Positions 12,201-23,268 of a stretch of 64,000 nt of DNA are shown piece after piece. The notes beneath the pieces were generated by a model. That model had not been told where the DNA came from and made no database searches. It saw only the letters and a list, made by a program, of their open reading frames with translations. The number at the start of each line of letters is the position of its first letter. The stretch's first letter is position 1. Position numbers and translations under genes: made by a program. Source of the DNA: Cocos nucifera (taxonomy: Eukaryota > Streptophyta > Magnoliopsida > Arecales > Arecaceae); NCBI GenBank assembly GCA_006176705.1, contig QRFJ01000006.1, positions 7,177,115-7,241,114 on the forward strand, in the 5' to 3' direction.

Positions 12201-13090
12201 TGTTGGAGATAAATCCTGCTCCTGCTGAAGTTCAGTCCGATGCTTAGCCTAATATAATCGATAGCCATGGAAAAGCTTCAGCGATCGAGTCTTAGTCGAA
12301 TTCCTTCAATCGACCAAACTCTCCTACGGCCGAGTCTTAGCTGAACTCCTTCAGCCGATCGAACTCCTCAACGATCGAGCTCCAATTGGACTTCCATGAG
12401 AGTCAAACTCTCTCCGCACCCCTCCAATCGGACGCCTACGGAAGCCAAACTCCTTCCGAGCTTTCCCTTCGATCGAACTCCTTCAGAAGTCGAACTCCTC
12501 CCAAACTTCTTCTTCAATCGAATTTCTCCAGCAGATTGCTCTCGAATAATTCCACCAGACGTATCCCCTTCAGAAGTTCGAACTCCTTTGAAATTGATAT
12601 ATGCTAAAGTCCACCAACTAACGCCTACTTTCTCAGAACTATAGCTATTGAATCTTGATGAATGATCGCCATTAGTCCGCTGCAAGCAACAGCGATCCAC
12701 TATCGGACGACGATGGCTGTCACCATCAATCTGTTGCAGGCAGCGCTGTAGATGACGCTTTCCTTCATGACTGATTCTATCGGACCTCGAGCGGCCCGCT
12801 ATCAGGCAGCTGTAACTGTCACCATCAACCCGCTATAAGCTCCACCTATAAAAAGGGATCCTTCAAATATGCATTCTCAAAGCTCTAAGCTCTCCCCTCT
12901 AATACTCCACCGAACTCATTCTTGAGCACTCCATTTTTATTGGTCAGAAGAGCTGACTTAATTGTTGGAAGATTCTGTCGGAGCCACCACCACCGACTTT
13001 GGACGAAACTTTATTTTACAGATCACCGACGGTGACCTTCTCTTCCTCCACTCCAGCTCGTTCCGACGTCAACCAGATTCTACACCAACA
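12201..13090 (+). repeat. 5' LTR of gypsy element A
   Basis: Starts TGTTGGAGATAAATC and ends CTACACCAACA, matching the family termini TGTTGGGGATAAATC and CTGCACCAACA. It is about 890 bp, shorter than the GC-rich LTRs. A TATA box (TATAAAAAG) lies at 12847-12855. Confidence 0.8.
12847..12855 (+). promoter_or_regulatory. LTR TATA box (element A)
   Basis: TATAAAAAG, at the same position relative to the LTR end as TATATAAAG in the related LTRs. It would place transcription start about 30 bp downstream, defining R. Confidence 0.6.
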
Positions 13091-13823
13091 GAATTGGTGC
13101 TGGAGAAAGGGCACCTCTATTCTTGAGGTCCCCTTATTCTTAAAGGAGTGCTCAGCGATGATTTCTCTCTTCCCTCTTCGGAGATCTCTCTTCTTTCTCT
13201 CTAAAATTCTTTTTCGAGAGTGGATGACTTTCAAGAGAGCCTCAACTCGACGATCGATGGCCTTCGTGGCCCGATCCCATCTAGATCCATCTGCTCCCGC
13301 TCCAGCCCCGATAACTCAGATTTTGCATGTAGTAGTGATAGATGCGGAGTAGTTCAACCTACTTGTTCAGTAGGTTCGGAGTCTCACCGAGATGGTGCAG
13401 GCCATGCAGCAACCTCCGATGGTGACTCCATCAAAAAACCCACCATCCGGATGTCGAAAATCGGCCCCAAAAAAGAGTACTCGGACTAGCATATCCATCA
13501 CCCCTGAAAAAAAAAAATAGAGAGTAGAGGATCCATGTTCGGATCATGGTTCTCCTCTGGAGGAGATCTTCCCCATTTATAGTCAAAAGTCCTCCAAGAT
13601 CTGCAACCAAGATGACGCCCTCGATCACAGACTGTGAAAGATGAATCGATGGATTGAAGAGCTCGGTCATGTCGCCCCGGCTCACCTTGATGACGTCCGC
13701 ATCGATTCTCCTTTCTCTCCTCGAATTATGCAAGAGCCCATTCCGTCGAACTTTGAGCTTCCTTAATTTGAAAGCTACAATGAAACTTCTGATCTGATTG
13801 ATCATCTAGAGGCCTTTCGGACC

Positions 13824-14435
13824 ATGATGCTACTCCATGGTGCACCAGACGCCATATTGTATCGAGCCTTTCCATCTACCTTAAAGGAAGCAGCGAGAAA
13901 CTGGTACTCGATGTTGAAGCCAAGTACGATCTTCTCTTTTGATCAAATGAGCTATCAGTTTGTGGCTCACTTCATCAGCAGTCGACGTTCGCATCGAGGT
14001 TCGAATTCTCTAATGAATGTCAAGCAGAAGGAGGAAAAATTCATTCAAACTTATGTCATCCAATTTAACGCTGCTGCTTTGGAGGCCCAAAATTTGGATC
14101 AGTCTATTGCCATGGCCACACTCAAGGGCGACCTTCAGAAGAATGACTTGCTGTTCTCCCTCGAGAAGAAGTATCCTAGGGACTTCATCGATCTGCTGAC
14201 TCAGGCCAAGGAATATGCCCGTATGGAAGAAGCCTTCAAGTTGAAGGATGAAGAAGCCGTACGAGAGATGTGGGCGGACAAGTCTAACAAACCCACCATC
14301 GATGGAAAGCTGAGTGAAGTTCGACCATGCTCATGGGCTCCCTTCAAGCACAAGCAAGTCCGAACTCCTCCAGCTCGTCATCAAGGGAGTCCCGATAGAA
14401 GGGTGCGAAGAGGCCCCCCCTTCGAAAGGTTTTGA
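13824..14435 (+). pseudogene. Gag capsid region of gypsy element A
   Basis: A 203-residue open stretch with the retrotransposon-gag signature: MMLLHGAPDAILYRAFPSTL, AARNWYSML, VAHFISSRR and RDFIDLLTQAKEYARMEEA. Gag forms the capsid-like particle that packages element RNA. The upstream part (about 13200-13823) is homologous to the gag leader of the 54.9-kb element but contains stops, so no full gag can be read. The C-terminal end is truncated before any clear zinc knuckle. Confidence 0.8.
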
Positions 14436-14625
14436 TGATGGAGGAACAACAAAAAGGTAGGTTGAGAAGAACTTGGTATTTCAATAAGCGTCATCTCCTA
14501 GCTAAAGCAAAGAAGCTGGCTCAAATGAGAGCGAATGAAAAGTCCGTCAAACTACCATTGAAAATCGAGGAACAGCGCTCCACATCCTGAACTAGAAATT
14601 CTCTCAGCACTCCTTGTTATATGCT

Positions 14626-15822
14626 TGTTGGTGCAGAAATCCGTCGCCGCCGGAGGTCGCCGCAATCGAGGCCGCTGAGGCGCCGCCGGGGACCTGCAAA
14701 ACGAAGTCCCGTCCGGAACCGGTGGGGTGGTGGCTCCGGCAGGACCCTCCGACGGTCAAGTTAGTTTCCGGCCAACAGTAATGGAGTGCTCGGAATGAGT
14801 TCCGGAGCTTAGAGATGTGGAGGAGAGCTTAGAGAGTCGAGAGTTCAGAGAGCTTAGCCTTAGTATGTCGGGAGGGGTCCTTTTATAGCGGAGCTTAGTT
14901 GATGGTGACGGCTGTGCCGTCTGGCAGAGAGTCGTCGGGCAGCATGGAGTTCGGTACGGAGAGGAAGGCGTCGTCCGGTGGATCGTGGGAGCCATACCTG
15001 GCGAGTCGTGGGCCGCATGGAGTCCGGTACGGAGAGGAAGGCGTCGTCCGGTGGATCGTGGGAGCCATACTGGCGAGTCGTGGGCCGCATGGAGTCCGGT
15101 ACGGAGAGGAAGGCGCCGTCCGGTCTTGCTGCAGGCGACAGTTCGTCCAATGGAGTTCGGACTTGTAACAGAGTTCGGCCGAAGGGGAAGCTGGGGGAGT
15201 TCGTCTGGCTGAAGGGTCGGCCATCTGTAGAGTTCGGCCGCGGGACGGTTGCCGAGGAGTTCGACCGCTGAGAGGCCCGAAGAAGCTCGGCTGGCCAGTT
15301 GAAGGACTTCGGTTGCTAGTTGGTTCGGCCAGGGCTCGCTGAGGAGTTCGGTCGCCTAGGGTCGGTCCGAAGGGGTTCGGCCACTTGGGCTCGCCTGAAG
15401 TCGGTCCGAAGGAGTTCGGCCACTTGGGCTCGCCTGGGAAGTCGGTCCGAAGGAGTTCGGCCAGTTCGGCTTGGGCTCGCCTGGGAAGTCGGTCCGAAGG
15501 AGTTCGGCCGTGAGCTCGGATGGCCGAACGGGCGTCTGGGAGGAGTCCGTCTCCCGAAGAAGTCCAGCCGCTTGGAGTCCAAGGAGCTCGGCCGTCAGGA
15601 AGTTCGGCTGGCGGTGGGAGTTCGGCCCGGAGCCTGGCGCTGGGGAGTTCGGCTCTAGGCAGTTCGGCCCGGACCTTGGTGCAGGGGAGTTCGGCCTCTA
15701 GGCAGTTCGGCCGTGGTAGGGGCTCGGCCTGGCGCCTGGCGCTAAAGCTCTTCAGCGGCTACTGGTTACATTGGGCTGAGCGTCGGGCCGGGCTTCGGCA
15801 GGAGCGGGATTTATCCCCAACA
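14626..15822 (-). repeat. 3' LTR of a minus-strand gypsy element (element B)
   Basis: Reverse complement of the GC-rich family LTR: it begins TGTTGGTGCAGAAATCC and ends ATTTATCCCCAACA on the plus strand. It inserted into the gag region of element A. An internal 73-bp tandem repeat (about 2.5 copies) is listed separately. A polypurine tract follows on the internal side. Confidence 0.85.
14943..15122 (-). repeat. 73-bp minisatellite inside the element B LTR
   Basis: The motif GGTACGGAGAGGAAGG recurs at about 14953, 15026 and 15099, with intervening sequence almost identical. This U3 minisatellite is absent from the LTRs at 54.9 and 60.9 kb. Confidence 0.75.
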
Positions 15823-15840
15823 GTAGCCCCCCCACTCCCG
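15823..15840 (-). promoter_or_regulatory. Polypurine tract of element B
   Basis: On the minus strand GGGAGTGGGGGGGCTAC lies immediately before the LTR, identical to the tract at 60865-60881. It primes plus-strand DNA synthesis in reverse transcription. Confidence 0.75.
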
Positions 15841-16437
15841 AGTTCAAAAATTGAAGGAAGGGAGTACCAAAACAGGCGACTGCCGAAGTCTTCTTCCAGG
15901 CTCCGCATTTGTTGCAGCTGAAGCTCGGGGGAGGTCTCATCTCCAGCCAATATTGACGCTGAAGTTGAGGCTGAGGCCAGTCGATGTTTGGAGTTGAAAT
16001 GGAACTCGTTTCCAGCTAAAGTCGATGAAGCTGATGTTGAAGCCGAAGTAAATCTCGCCTCCTACGGTCGAGGTCGGATTTGAGCTCCTCGGGGGCGACA
16101 TTGTCTTCATCAGCTGAAGTCGACTCGAGGGAGACCTCCTCTCTTGCAGCCGAGGTTGAAGTGCGCGCTCGGGGGAGATCTTATCTCCTGCAGCCGAGCT
16201 TCTTCGGGGGAGATCTCGTCTCTAGCCGAGGTTGGTGCTCGCGTTAGGACGAGGTTCTCCTCCTGTTCCTAACCGAGGTTGTTCACGGTCGCTCGGGAGA
16301 GATCTTATCTCTAGCCGAGGTTGTCAACGGTCGCTCGGGAGAGATCTTATCTCTAGCCGAGGTTGTGCGCGCTCGGGGGAGATCTTATCTCCTGCGGCCG
16401 AGCTTCCCTCGGGGGAGATCTTATCTCCTGCAGCCGA
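15841..16437 (-). mobile_element. Element B internal 3' region with start of hairpin array
   Basis: 15841-16140 is unique 3' untranslated-type sequence homologous to 60600-60865. From about 16140 the palindromic 'CTCGG...GAGATAAGATCTC...CCGAG' units begin and run into the N gap. The rest of the element beyond the gap is missing or belongs to another orientation. Confidence 0.75.
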
Positions 16438-16462
16438 NNNNNNNNNNNNNNNNNNNNNNNNN
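16438..16462. other. Assembly gap (25 N)
   Basis: Exactly 25 N. Left of it the element lies in minus orientation within the hairpin array; right of it is plus-strand gypsy pol. The true gap length is unknown. Confidence 0.98.
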
Positions 16463-18840
16463 GAAAAAATTTTGCTGGGACCAGCGGAGTGCAAACAGCA
16501 TCGAGGAGCTTAAAAAGCGTACCTGGCGCGCCCCCACTGCCTGCAAAGCCCGAACCTGGCAGGAAGGGCTGCTCCAACCTAGCGTGTTCTCCCCAAAAGG
16601 GGTGCGGTCCTTGCGGCCTGTCCTGGTCAGAAAGATGCGTAAGGCGCAAACAACCAGTCTACTACCGTGAAGCCTGAGCCTTGAACCGTGTGGAGACCAG
16701 GTACTCCCCAAAAAGTTTAGAGGAAAAAAAAAAACTTAAAAATTTAACGTGTCATTCTTGATCGCAGTCAGGAAGGCTCCGACTCTTACTTCAGGAGCAT
16801 ACCATCACGGTCCTCACGGACAACCAATAAGAGACTGTCCTTTCACCGAGCACAGACGCTTCAGAAAACGCCAAATGGCAGCGATCCAGGCTTCACGGAG
16901 TTCGACATCAATTACCGGCCGCAGGCCATCGATCAGGGCTCAGATTTACTGGCGACTTCGTTGCTGGAATGCACCTGCACCAGGTTGAAAGCGAGCTTGA
17001 AATCAAGCGAGACTATTCATCGGGGGAGACCAGGCCCCCAACGAAGCCGAGCTGTGGCGTCAGCTTCCCTGAAGAAAGGGCCGACTCTGTCGAAGGCGCC
17101 TGGGTTCATGCATTGTGGATGGCTCATCAACTCTACGGCGGGGCGACGACAGGGCGTGGTCCTGGTTACCCCGGAGGGATCGTCACCCGAGTACGCATTG
17201 CGCTTCGAGTTGTCCCACAACCAACAATGGGGCCGAGTATGATTACGCTGATAGCCGGGCTGCAAGATACCAGGGAATTGAAGTGGGTCGGCTTCAAGTT
17301 CTAATAGAGATTCCAGTTTGTGTCGGTCAGGCGATCAGACGGCAGCTACGAGCGGGGAGGAAAGCATGGTGATGTACCCGGGAAGGTCGAAGAACTTAAT
17401 ACGCAGCCTTCGACAGGCTTCGACATTCGGCGACATCCAAGGACCGGAATACAAGGCCACCTCCTCTCAATGTTGGCCACCTCTGCCCGCGCCGAACTAC
17501 CAAAAAAGAGTATTTCTGTAAAACTCTGAAGTGCCCGACCACCAGGAACCTCAGGGCCGTCCTGCGGACGGACTTCGAGGCCCAGCTGGATCGATCCGCT
17601 AAATCGCCCTACCTCGAAAAGGGTCCTCCCCACGATCGGGAGAGAGCTCGGAACTTCAGGGAGTCAAGCCTCCCGCTACGTCTTGTACAGGGGCGGTTAT
17701 ATAAAAAGCTACTCCCTCCCATTGCTGAGGCCTCACGTGAATCCTCTGAGCCTTGCATCGCGCTTACGGATGTCCACGAAAAGGACTCTGCGAAAGTCAC
17801 ACAGGAGCCAGATCCCTATCGCCAAAAAAAAGAACTAACTTCGGCCAAGGTACTACTGTGCCAACCCTACTTTGCGTGATTCCATGGAATACGTGAAGAG
17901 ATGTGACCGCCGCCAGAAGAACGCCAGCGTGCAAAGGCACCGACATGCCGAACTCACCCACCTTCACGCTCACTGCACCCTGGCCCTTCGCGCAGTGGGG
18001 GATTGACATTCCTCGCCCCTTCCAACAGCGTCGGAACAACGAGATTCCTGCTGATCGCGATCACTACTTACAAGTGGGTCGAGGGCGGAACCACTTAGCG
18101 AAGATCACCGAGCCAAAGCGTGCAGGACTTCCTGGAAGACGCCTGATCTGTCGGTTCGTCTGCCCCGAGCCCTCATAACCGATAATGGCGACAGTTCGCT
18201 GGAGCCCCGTTTGCCGAGTTCTGCGTAAGACTAAAACATCTCCCAACCACTTCACATCGGTGGCTCATCCGCAAGCCAATGGGAAGCCGAAGTGACCAAT
18301 CGGACCCTGCTGCAAGGCCTCAAGAACGAGGCTGACAGCGGCAAAAGGGGCCTGGGTAGACGAAACTCTACCACGTCCTCTGGGCATACGAACAACGCAG
18401 AGGGTACCGACCGCGAGACACCCTTCGCCTTGGCCTCGGCACCGAGGCAGTCATCCCGACGAGCTCAAAACTCCCGTCTGCCGAAATCTGGCTTCAACGA
18501 CACAACTCAACCCCCAGGGGACCCTCAGGACCAACCTCGACCTTCTAGAAGAAAAGAGGAGGCAGCCCAATACCGAATGGCCGACCCTAACCCAACGGGG
18601 AAGTGGTGCTCGGTATTACAATTCCAGAGTCAAAGCAAGGCGTTCAGAATGGGGACTGTAGTGCTCGCGTACGAGCCAGCCGTTCTCCCAGCCCCCAGAG
18701 TCAAGGAAGCTCGTCCCACAAATGGGAAGGTCCGTACGAAGTGGGTAGAGGTCATCCGACAACCTGTAGCCTATCGCCTAAGGAGCTCGGAGGACTAGCG
18801 CGTCCCCGACCTGGAAGAACTCAGAAAACCTGAGAATGTA
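16463..18840 (+). pseudogene. Ty3/gypsy (Tat-like) pol fragment: RT/RNase H end, second RNase H, integrase
   Basis: Shifting plus-strand frames give, in order: an FEELKKR-like segment and a PVYYVSRAL-like segment of RT/RNase H (16480-16690); an LTDQP...HRPD-like and FDINYRPRPSI-like block (16790-16950); a second RNase H with DGSS, VVLVTPEGSS and TNNxAEY (17110-17300); and an integrase with ELTHLHAH, PWPFAQWGIDI, ITDNG and HPQANG (17950-18290), then its C-terminal domain to about 18830. The second RNase H after pol is typical of the Tat lineage. Frameshifts come every few dozen bases, far more than in neighbouring LTRs, so sequence error may contribute. The RT catalytic core lies in or beyond the gap. 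Confidence 0.8.
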
Positions 18841-18879
18841 CTACCAGAGTTTCCCTCAATTAAAACCTTGGTGTGCACG

Positions 18880-19600
18880 ACACTACGTTTCAGGGGTCAC
18901 TGGGGAAAAAACTGAGCCGAAAATGCCCCCACAGCGCAGGAACAGGAGGAGAACCCTCGTGTCACAGCACTGAGCAAAGTTCAAAGGCCCCGTTCCGCCA
19001 AAGGACGGAGATGGGGGAGAAGCGAGGAGACGGTCTCCTTCATGTGCCCACCACAGCACCCGGCTAGGAACAGGAGGAGAACCTCGTCAGCACCGAGCAA
19101 AGTCAAAGCCCGTTCCGTCAAAGGACGGGATGGGGGGAGAAGCGAGCGACGACGGTCGCTCAGTTGCCCCCACAGCCGGCTAGAAACAGAGAGCGAAACC
19201 TCTCCCTAGCCGTGAGCAAAGTCGAAGCCCCGTCCACAAAGGACGTGATGGGGGGGAGAAGCAGAGGACGACGTTTCCTCATGGCCCCCACCAGACGGGC
19301 TAGGAACAGGAGGAAAACCTCGTGCCCGAGCGTGAGCAAAAGCTCGAAGGCCCCATCCACAAAGGACGGATGGGGGGAGAACGAGGACGACGAGGTCCTC
19401 ATGCGCCCCCACACCGGTTCTAGGAAACAGGAGGAGAACGCTCGTCCTAGCCGTGAGCAAAGTCAAAGGCCCCGCCAGCCTAAGGACGGATGGGGGGAGA
19501 GACGAGGACGACGTCCCACAATGTTGCCCCCACAGCCGTTGGAACAAAGGAGTAACCTCGTCCTGACGCGAGAGCAAGCTGCAAGGCGAGCCCCAGAGTC
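18880..19600 (+). repeat. About 119-bp tandem repeats with internal palindromes, between pol and 3' LTR
   Basis: The landmark 'gatggggggagaa' recurs near 19011, 19131, 19247, 19368 and 19487. Each unit holds short inverted repeats: CCCCGTCC/GGACGG-GGGG, GAGGAC/GTCCTC, and a 'ggaacaggaggagaacctcgtcc' hairpin shared with the 57-60 kb array. It lies where the array sits relative to the 3' end in the other elements. Confidence 0.65.
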
Positions 19601-19974
19601 TACGGGCAAGCTTCACTGCAGAAGACGAGTCTTCCTTCAGAGACTCTCGGCTTCAAACTTCGTATCAGCATCAGCGGGAGACGGGATCTCCCCAAGCGCG
19701 ATCATATACCTTGACTGCCAAAACAGGAGGTCTCCCCCGAATCAGAACTGTCGGTTGATGAAGGCAATGCTCACCTCCGACCCTGACCATGAGGGGCGAT
19801 ATGTGACTCCGGCCTCACGTCAGCTTCAACTTCAGCGTCAATATTGGCTGGAGATTGAGACCTCCCCCGAGCTTCAGACTGCAACAAATGCGGGCCCTGA
19901 AGAAGACTTTCGGCAGTCGCCTGTTTTGGTACTCCCTTCCTCAATTTTTGAAACTCGGGAAGTTGGGGGGCTAC

Positions 19975-21274
19975 TGTTGGGAATAAATCCCGCTCCTGCC
20001 GAAGTCCACGGCCCGATACGCCAGCCCGATGCAACCAGTAGCCGCTGAAGAGCTTTAGCGCCAGGCGCCAGGCCGAACCCCTACACACGGCCGAACTGCC
20101 TAGAGGCCGAACTCCCCTGCACCAGGTCCGGGCCGATACTTCCTAAGAGCGAATCAGCGAGCCGCTGGCCGAACTTCCTTCGGAATCCCAACGGTCGAAC
20201 TCCTCGGACCGACCCCTGGCGAGCCCATGCAGCCGAACTCTTCGACTTCCCACGGATCCGAACTCCTTCTGACCAGCCCCAGGCGAGCCCGGGTGCAGCC
20301 GGAACTCCTTCGGTACCGACCCCAGGCGAGGCCCGTGCAACCGAACTCCTTCGGACTTCCCACGGTCCGAACTTTTCGGGACCGACTCCAAGCGGACCGA
20401 GCTTTCAATGAAGTCCTCTCAGCGGTCGAACTCCTCATGCGACGGGCTTTTAGTAGAATCCCCAGCGGCAGCCACTCAGGAGCCCGTAACTCCTCAGCAA
20501 TCGTCACTCAGGAGGCCCCGAGCTCCTCAGCAGTCGCTCACTGGCCGAACTCCTCAGCGGCGCCCCATCAAACTTCGGGCGCGATCGAGCTCCTTACCGA
20601 ACTCTCAAGTGTCCAAGCCTCAGCCCAAGTCCAACAGCCGGCCGAATCCCAGACGGCCGAGCCGCGGCTTCTCAGCAGCCGAACTCTTCTGCGGACGGGC
20701 CTTAGCTGCATACCTCTCGCCAGACGCCTATGGGAGCCGAACTCCCTCCTATCTTCCTCTTCAGGAGCCCGAACTCCTCCGAAATGGGCACACGACGAAG
20801 GCCTTCATCCCTTCATTCGGCAAGCTCTGCAACCATCACCATCAGTCAGTCCGCCGCACCATCAGTCAGTCCGCCGCGGGCGATAGCGACCCACTGTCAG
20901 GCGGCGATGGCTGTCACCCTCCATCCGCCGTATGCGGCGCCAGTGAGACTGACTCCACCGAACCTCGAGCGGCCCGCCAGCACGCGGCTGCAGTTGTCAC
21001 CATCAAGCTCCACTATATAAAGGACCCTCCCGACACACTAAGGGGGAGCTCTCTGGACTCTTGACTCTCTAAGCTCTCCTCCACATCTCTAAGCTCCGGA
21101 ACTCATTCCGAGCACTCCATTACTGTTGGTCAGAAACTAACTTGACCGTCGGAGGGTCCTGCCGGAGCCACCACCCCACCGGTTCCGGACGGGACTTCGT
21201 TTTGCAGATCCCCGGCGGCGCCCAGCGGCCTCGATTGCGGCGACCCCCGGCGGCGACGGATTTCTGCACCAACA
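19975..21274 (+). repeat. GC-rich gypsy LTR (3' LTR of the pol-bearing copy)
   Basis: Starts TGTTGGGAATAAATCC after a GGGGGGCTAC polypurine tract (about 19960-19974) and ends CTGCACCAACA; 1300 bp. A TATA box (TATATAAAG) is at 21014-21022. It closely matches the LTRs at 54930 and 60882. Confidence 0.85.
21014..21022 (+). promoter_or_regulatory. LTR TATA box
   Basis: TATATAAAG, at the same place in the LTR as in the other two GC-rich plus-strand LTRs (55945 and 61878). Confidence 0.65.
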
Positions 21275-21287
21275 GATTACCGGGCTT

Positions 21288-21817
21288 CCTCCTATCTTCC
21301 TCTTCAGGAGCCCGAACTCCTTCGAAATGGGCACACGACGAAGGCCTTCATCCCTTCATTCGGCAAGCTCTGCAACCATCACCATCAGTCAGTCCGCCGC
21401 ACCATCGGTCAGTCCGCCGCGGGCGATAGCGACCCACTGTCAGGCGGCGATGGCTGTCATCCTCCATCCGCCGCACGCGGTGCCAGTGAGACTGACTCCA
21501 CCGAACCTCGAGCGGCCCGCCAGCACGCGGCTGCAGTTGTCACCATCAAGCTCCACTATATCAAGGACCCTCCTGACACACTAAGGGGGAGCTCTCTGGA
21601 CTCTTGACTCTCTAAGCTCTCCTCCACATCTCTAAGCTCCGGAACTCATTCCGAGCACTCCATTACTGTTGGTCAGAAACTAACTTGACCGTCGGAGGGT
21701 CCTGCCGGAGCCACCACCCCACCGGTTCCGGACGGGACTTCGTTTTGCAGGTCCCCGGCGGCGCCCAGCGGCCTCGATTGCGGCGACCCCCGGCGGCGAC
21801 GGATTTCTGCACCAACA
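21288..21817 (+). repeat. Truncated second copy of the gypsy LTR 3' half
   Basis: From CTCCTATCTTCC to the terminal CACCAACA this repeats 20745-21274 almost exactly, joined by a 13-bp spacer beginning GATT (the first bases of the primer-binding region). It is a tandem LTR fragment from unequal or illegitimate recombination. At 21818 the AT-rich copia sequence resumes. Confidence 0.8.
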
Positions 21818-23251
21818 GCATCCAATGCCTAATAAATATGATTATATCTTTTTGGTGCAACTGAACCACTGTGACTAGTCGAGAATAATCAATCTCGAAA
21901 AGGGTCCGTACATCTACAATGATGGAAGACCTTATACTTAATCCTTTTTTAGGAAGATTTGATTTGAGTCTCTTTAAATTTGACTTAACATAGCCATAAC
22001 CATTATGACTAACCTAGTGGTATGGGTTAGCTCAAATTATTAGTCATCTCAGATCAAGACTGAGCCAATAAATATGGTCAGATAAGTAAGATTGGTGGAA
22101 GAAATATGCCATTAACTCAACAAGAATGCATTCAAGTCGAGTAGCTCCTAATTAAAAATCAGTCGATCGTATCTACCAAACTTATCTTAGAAACCAAATT
22201 ATTAAGCCTGAACCAATCGGATTAGCCTACAATCCAGGCTCTAACCACTGAGCCTAATTAGGTCTTAACTTGATCGATCACTCATGTGATTCGATCTTGA
22301 TCTAGACTTAATCCTATTAGACTGATCAATTTAAGTACTCTTGATCCCATCTAATCGACTTTTGATTTGGTTTGATCAACTGCTAGACCTAATTGAGCTA
22401 CCCAAGTTCGAATCCAATTTTATGAATATGTCTTAGATCTAAAAATTTTTAATTTTAGATCTAATATATTTTATAATCTTAATTTTTAATTAAGTATAGG
22501 ATTCATAAATAAAATATATAAATAAAATCCTAAAATTTTAGAATCTAGAATTTTATAAAAAATAAATTTTTAATTTTTGATTAAGAACGAACGCACAGCA
22601 CCCCTACACATCATAAGAACATCCCATCGAATGAAAGAAAAGGGCTTTTAAATCTTACTTCATTCTTATGATCGGACGGCTAAGAAAATATCTTAATCAA
22701 AAATATGATAAATCTACAAAACTAATTATATCTACATATATATCACATATATAAAATTGATCTAACTTAAAAATATATTTTACATACATCTCATATATCA
22801 TATCATGCATGTTTTCAGATTTAAATTATCTCATAAATATCTAAAAAATAAAATTTATATTTAATCATATCAAATTAAATTTATTCAAGATAATTTTGTA
22901 GAACTATTCTACAACTAGTCTAAACATGCATCTATCATATCTCATATGAATAAAATTAAATAAATTTATTTTTTTATTTTTTAGATCTAATTATAATATT
23001 TATAATATTAAAAAATAATAAATAAATATATTTAAAATTATAATTAATTAAATTAAAATTATGATCATCCTAGACTATACGTAGAATAATTCTATTTCTA
23101 GTCTAGTCATGCATCTCATACATCTTAGATCTAGATTATTTAATTTTTTTAATTTTTAATTTTAGATCTAATCACATCTAATATGACATCTAAAATCATC
23201 TAATTATTAAATTAAAATTATATTAAAATTAGATCTAAATAATTATGAAAT
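21818..23251 (-). mobile_element. Copia internal region, gag side (decayed)
   Basis: It should encode the integrase start, protease and gag of the minus-strand copia element. I can see only AT-rich sequence with no convincing gag or protease frame, so this half has decayed or lost sequence. Confidence 0.5.
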
Positions 23252-23266
23252 CTGACTCTGATATCA
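23252..23266 (-). promoter_or_regulatory. Copia primer-binding site (initiator Met tRNA)
   Basis: On the minus strand TGATATCAGAGTCAG follows the 5' LTR after two bases. The canonical plant copia site complementary to initiator-Met tRNA is TGGTATCAGAGCC, so this is a slightly mutated match. It fixes the element's orientation. Confidence 0.8.
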
Positions 23267-23268
23267 GT

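Larger units (their letters stand above)
12201..14625 (+). mobile_element. Ty3/gypsy element A, 5' part (LTR plus gag)
   Basis: A 5' LTR (12201-13090) is followed by a primer-binding-like segment and a gag-homologous region, all in plus orientation. The sequence is related to the GC-rich elements at 14.6-21.8 and 54.9-62.1 kb but is more AT-rich and divergent, hence an older or different subfamily. Its internal region stops at 14625, where a reverse-oriented LTR begins. No matching AT-rich 3' LTR is seen, so the copy is incomplete. Confidence 0.75.

Noticed and set aside
14756..15701. Many overlapping open frames on both strands
   Set aside because: By-products of GC-rich LTR repeats; no conserved protein and frames overlap on both strands.
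15520..15921. 133-residue plus-strand frame
   Set aside because: Lies across a reverse-oriented LTR and polypurine tract; no coding role expected.
19164..20048. 294-residue plus-strand frame
   Set aside because: Translation of the 119-bp repeats running into the LTR; periodic and without a recognised domain.
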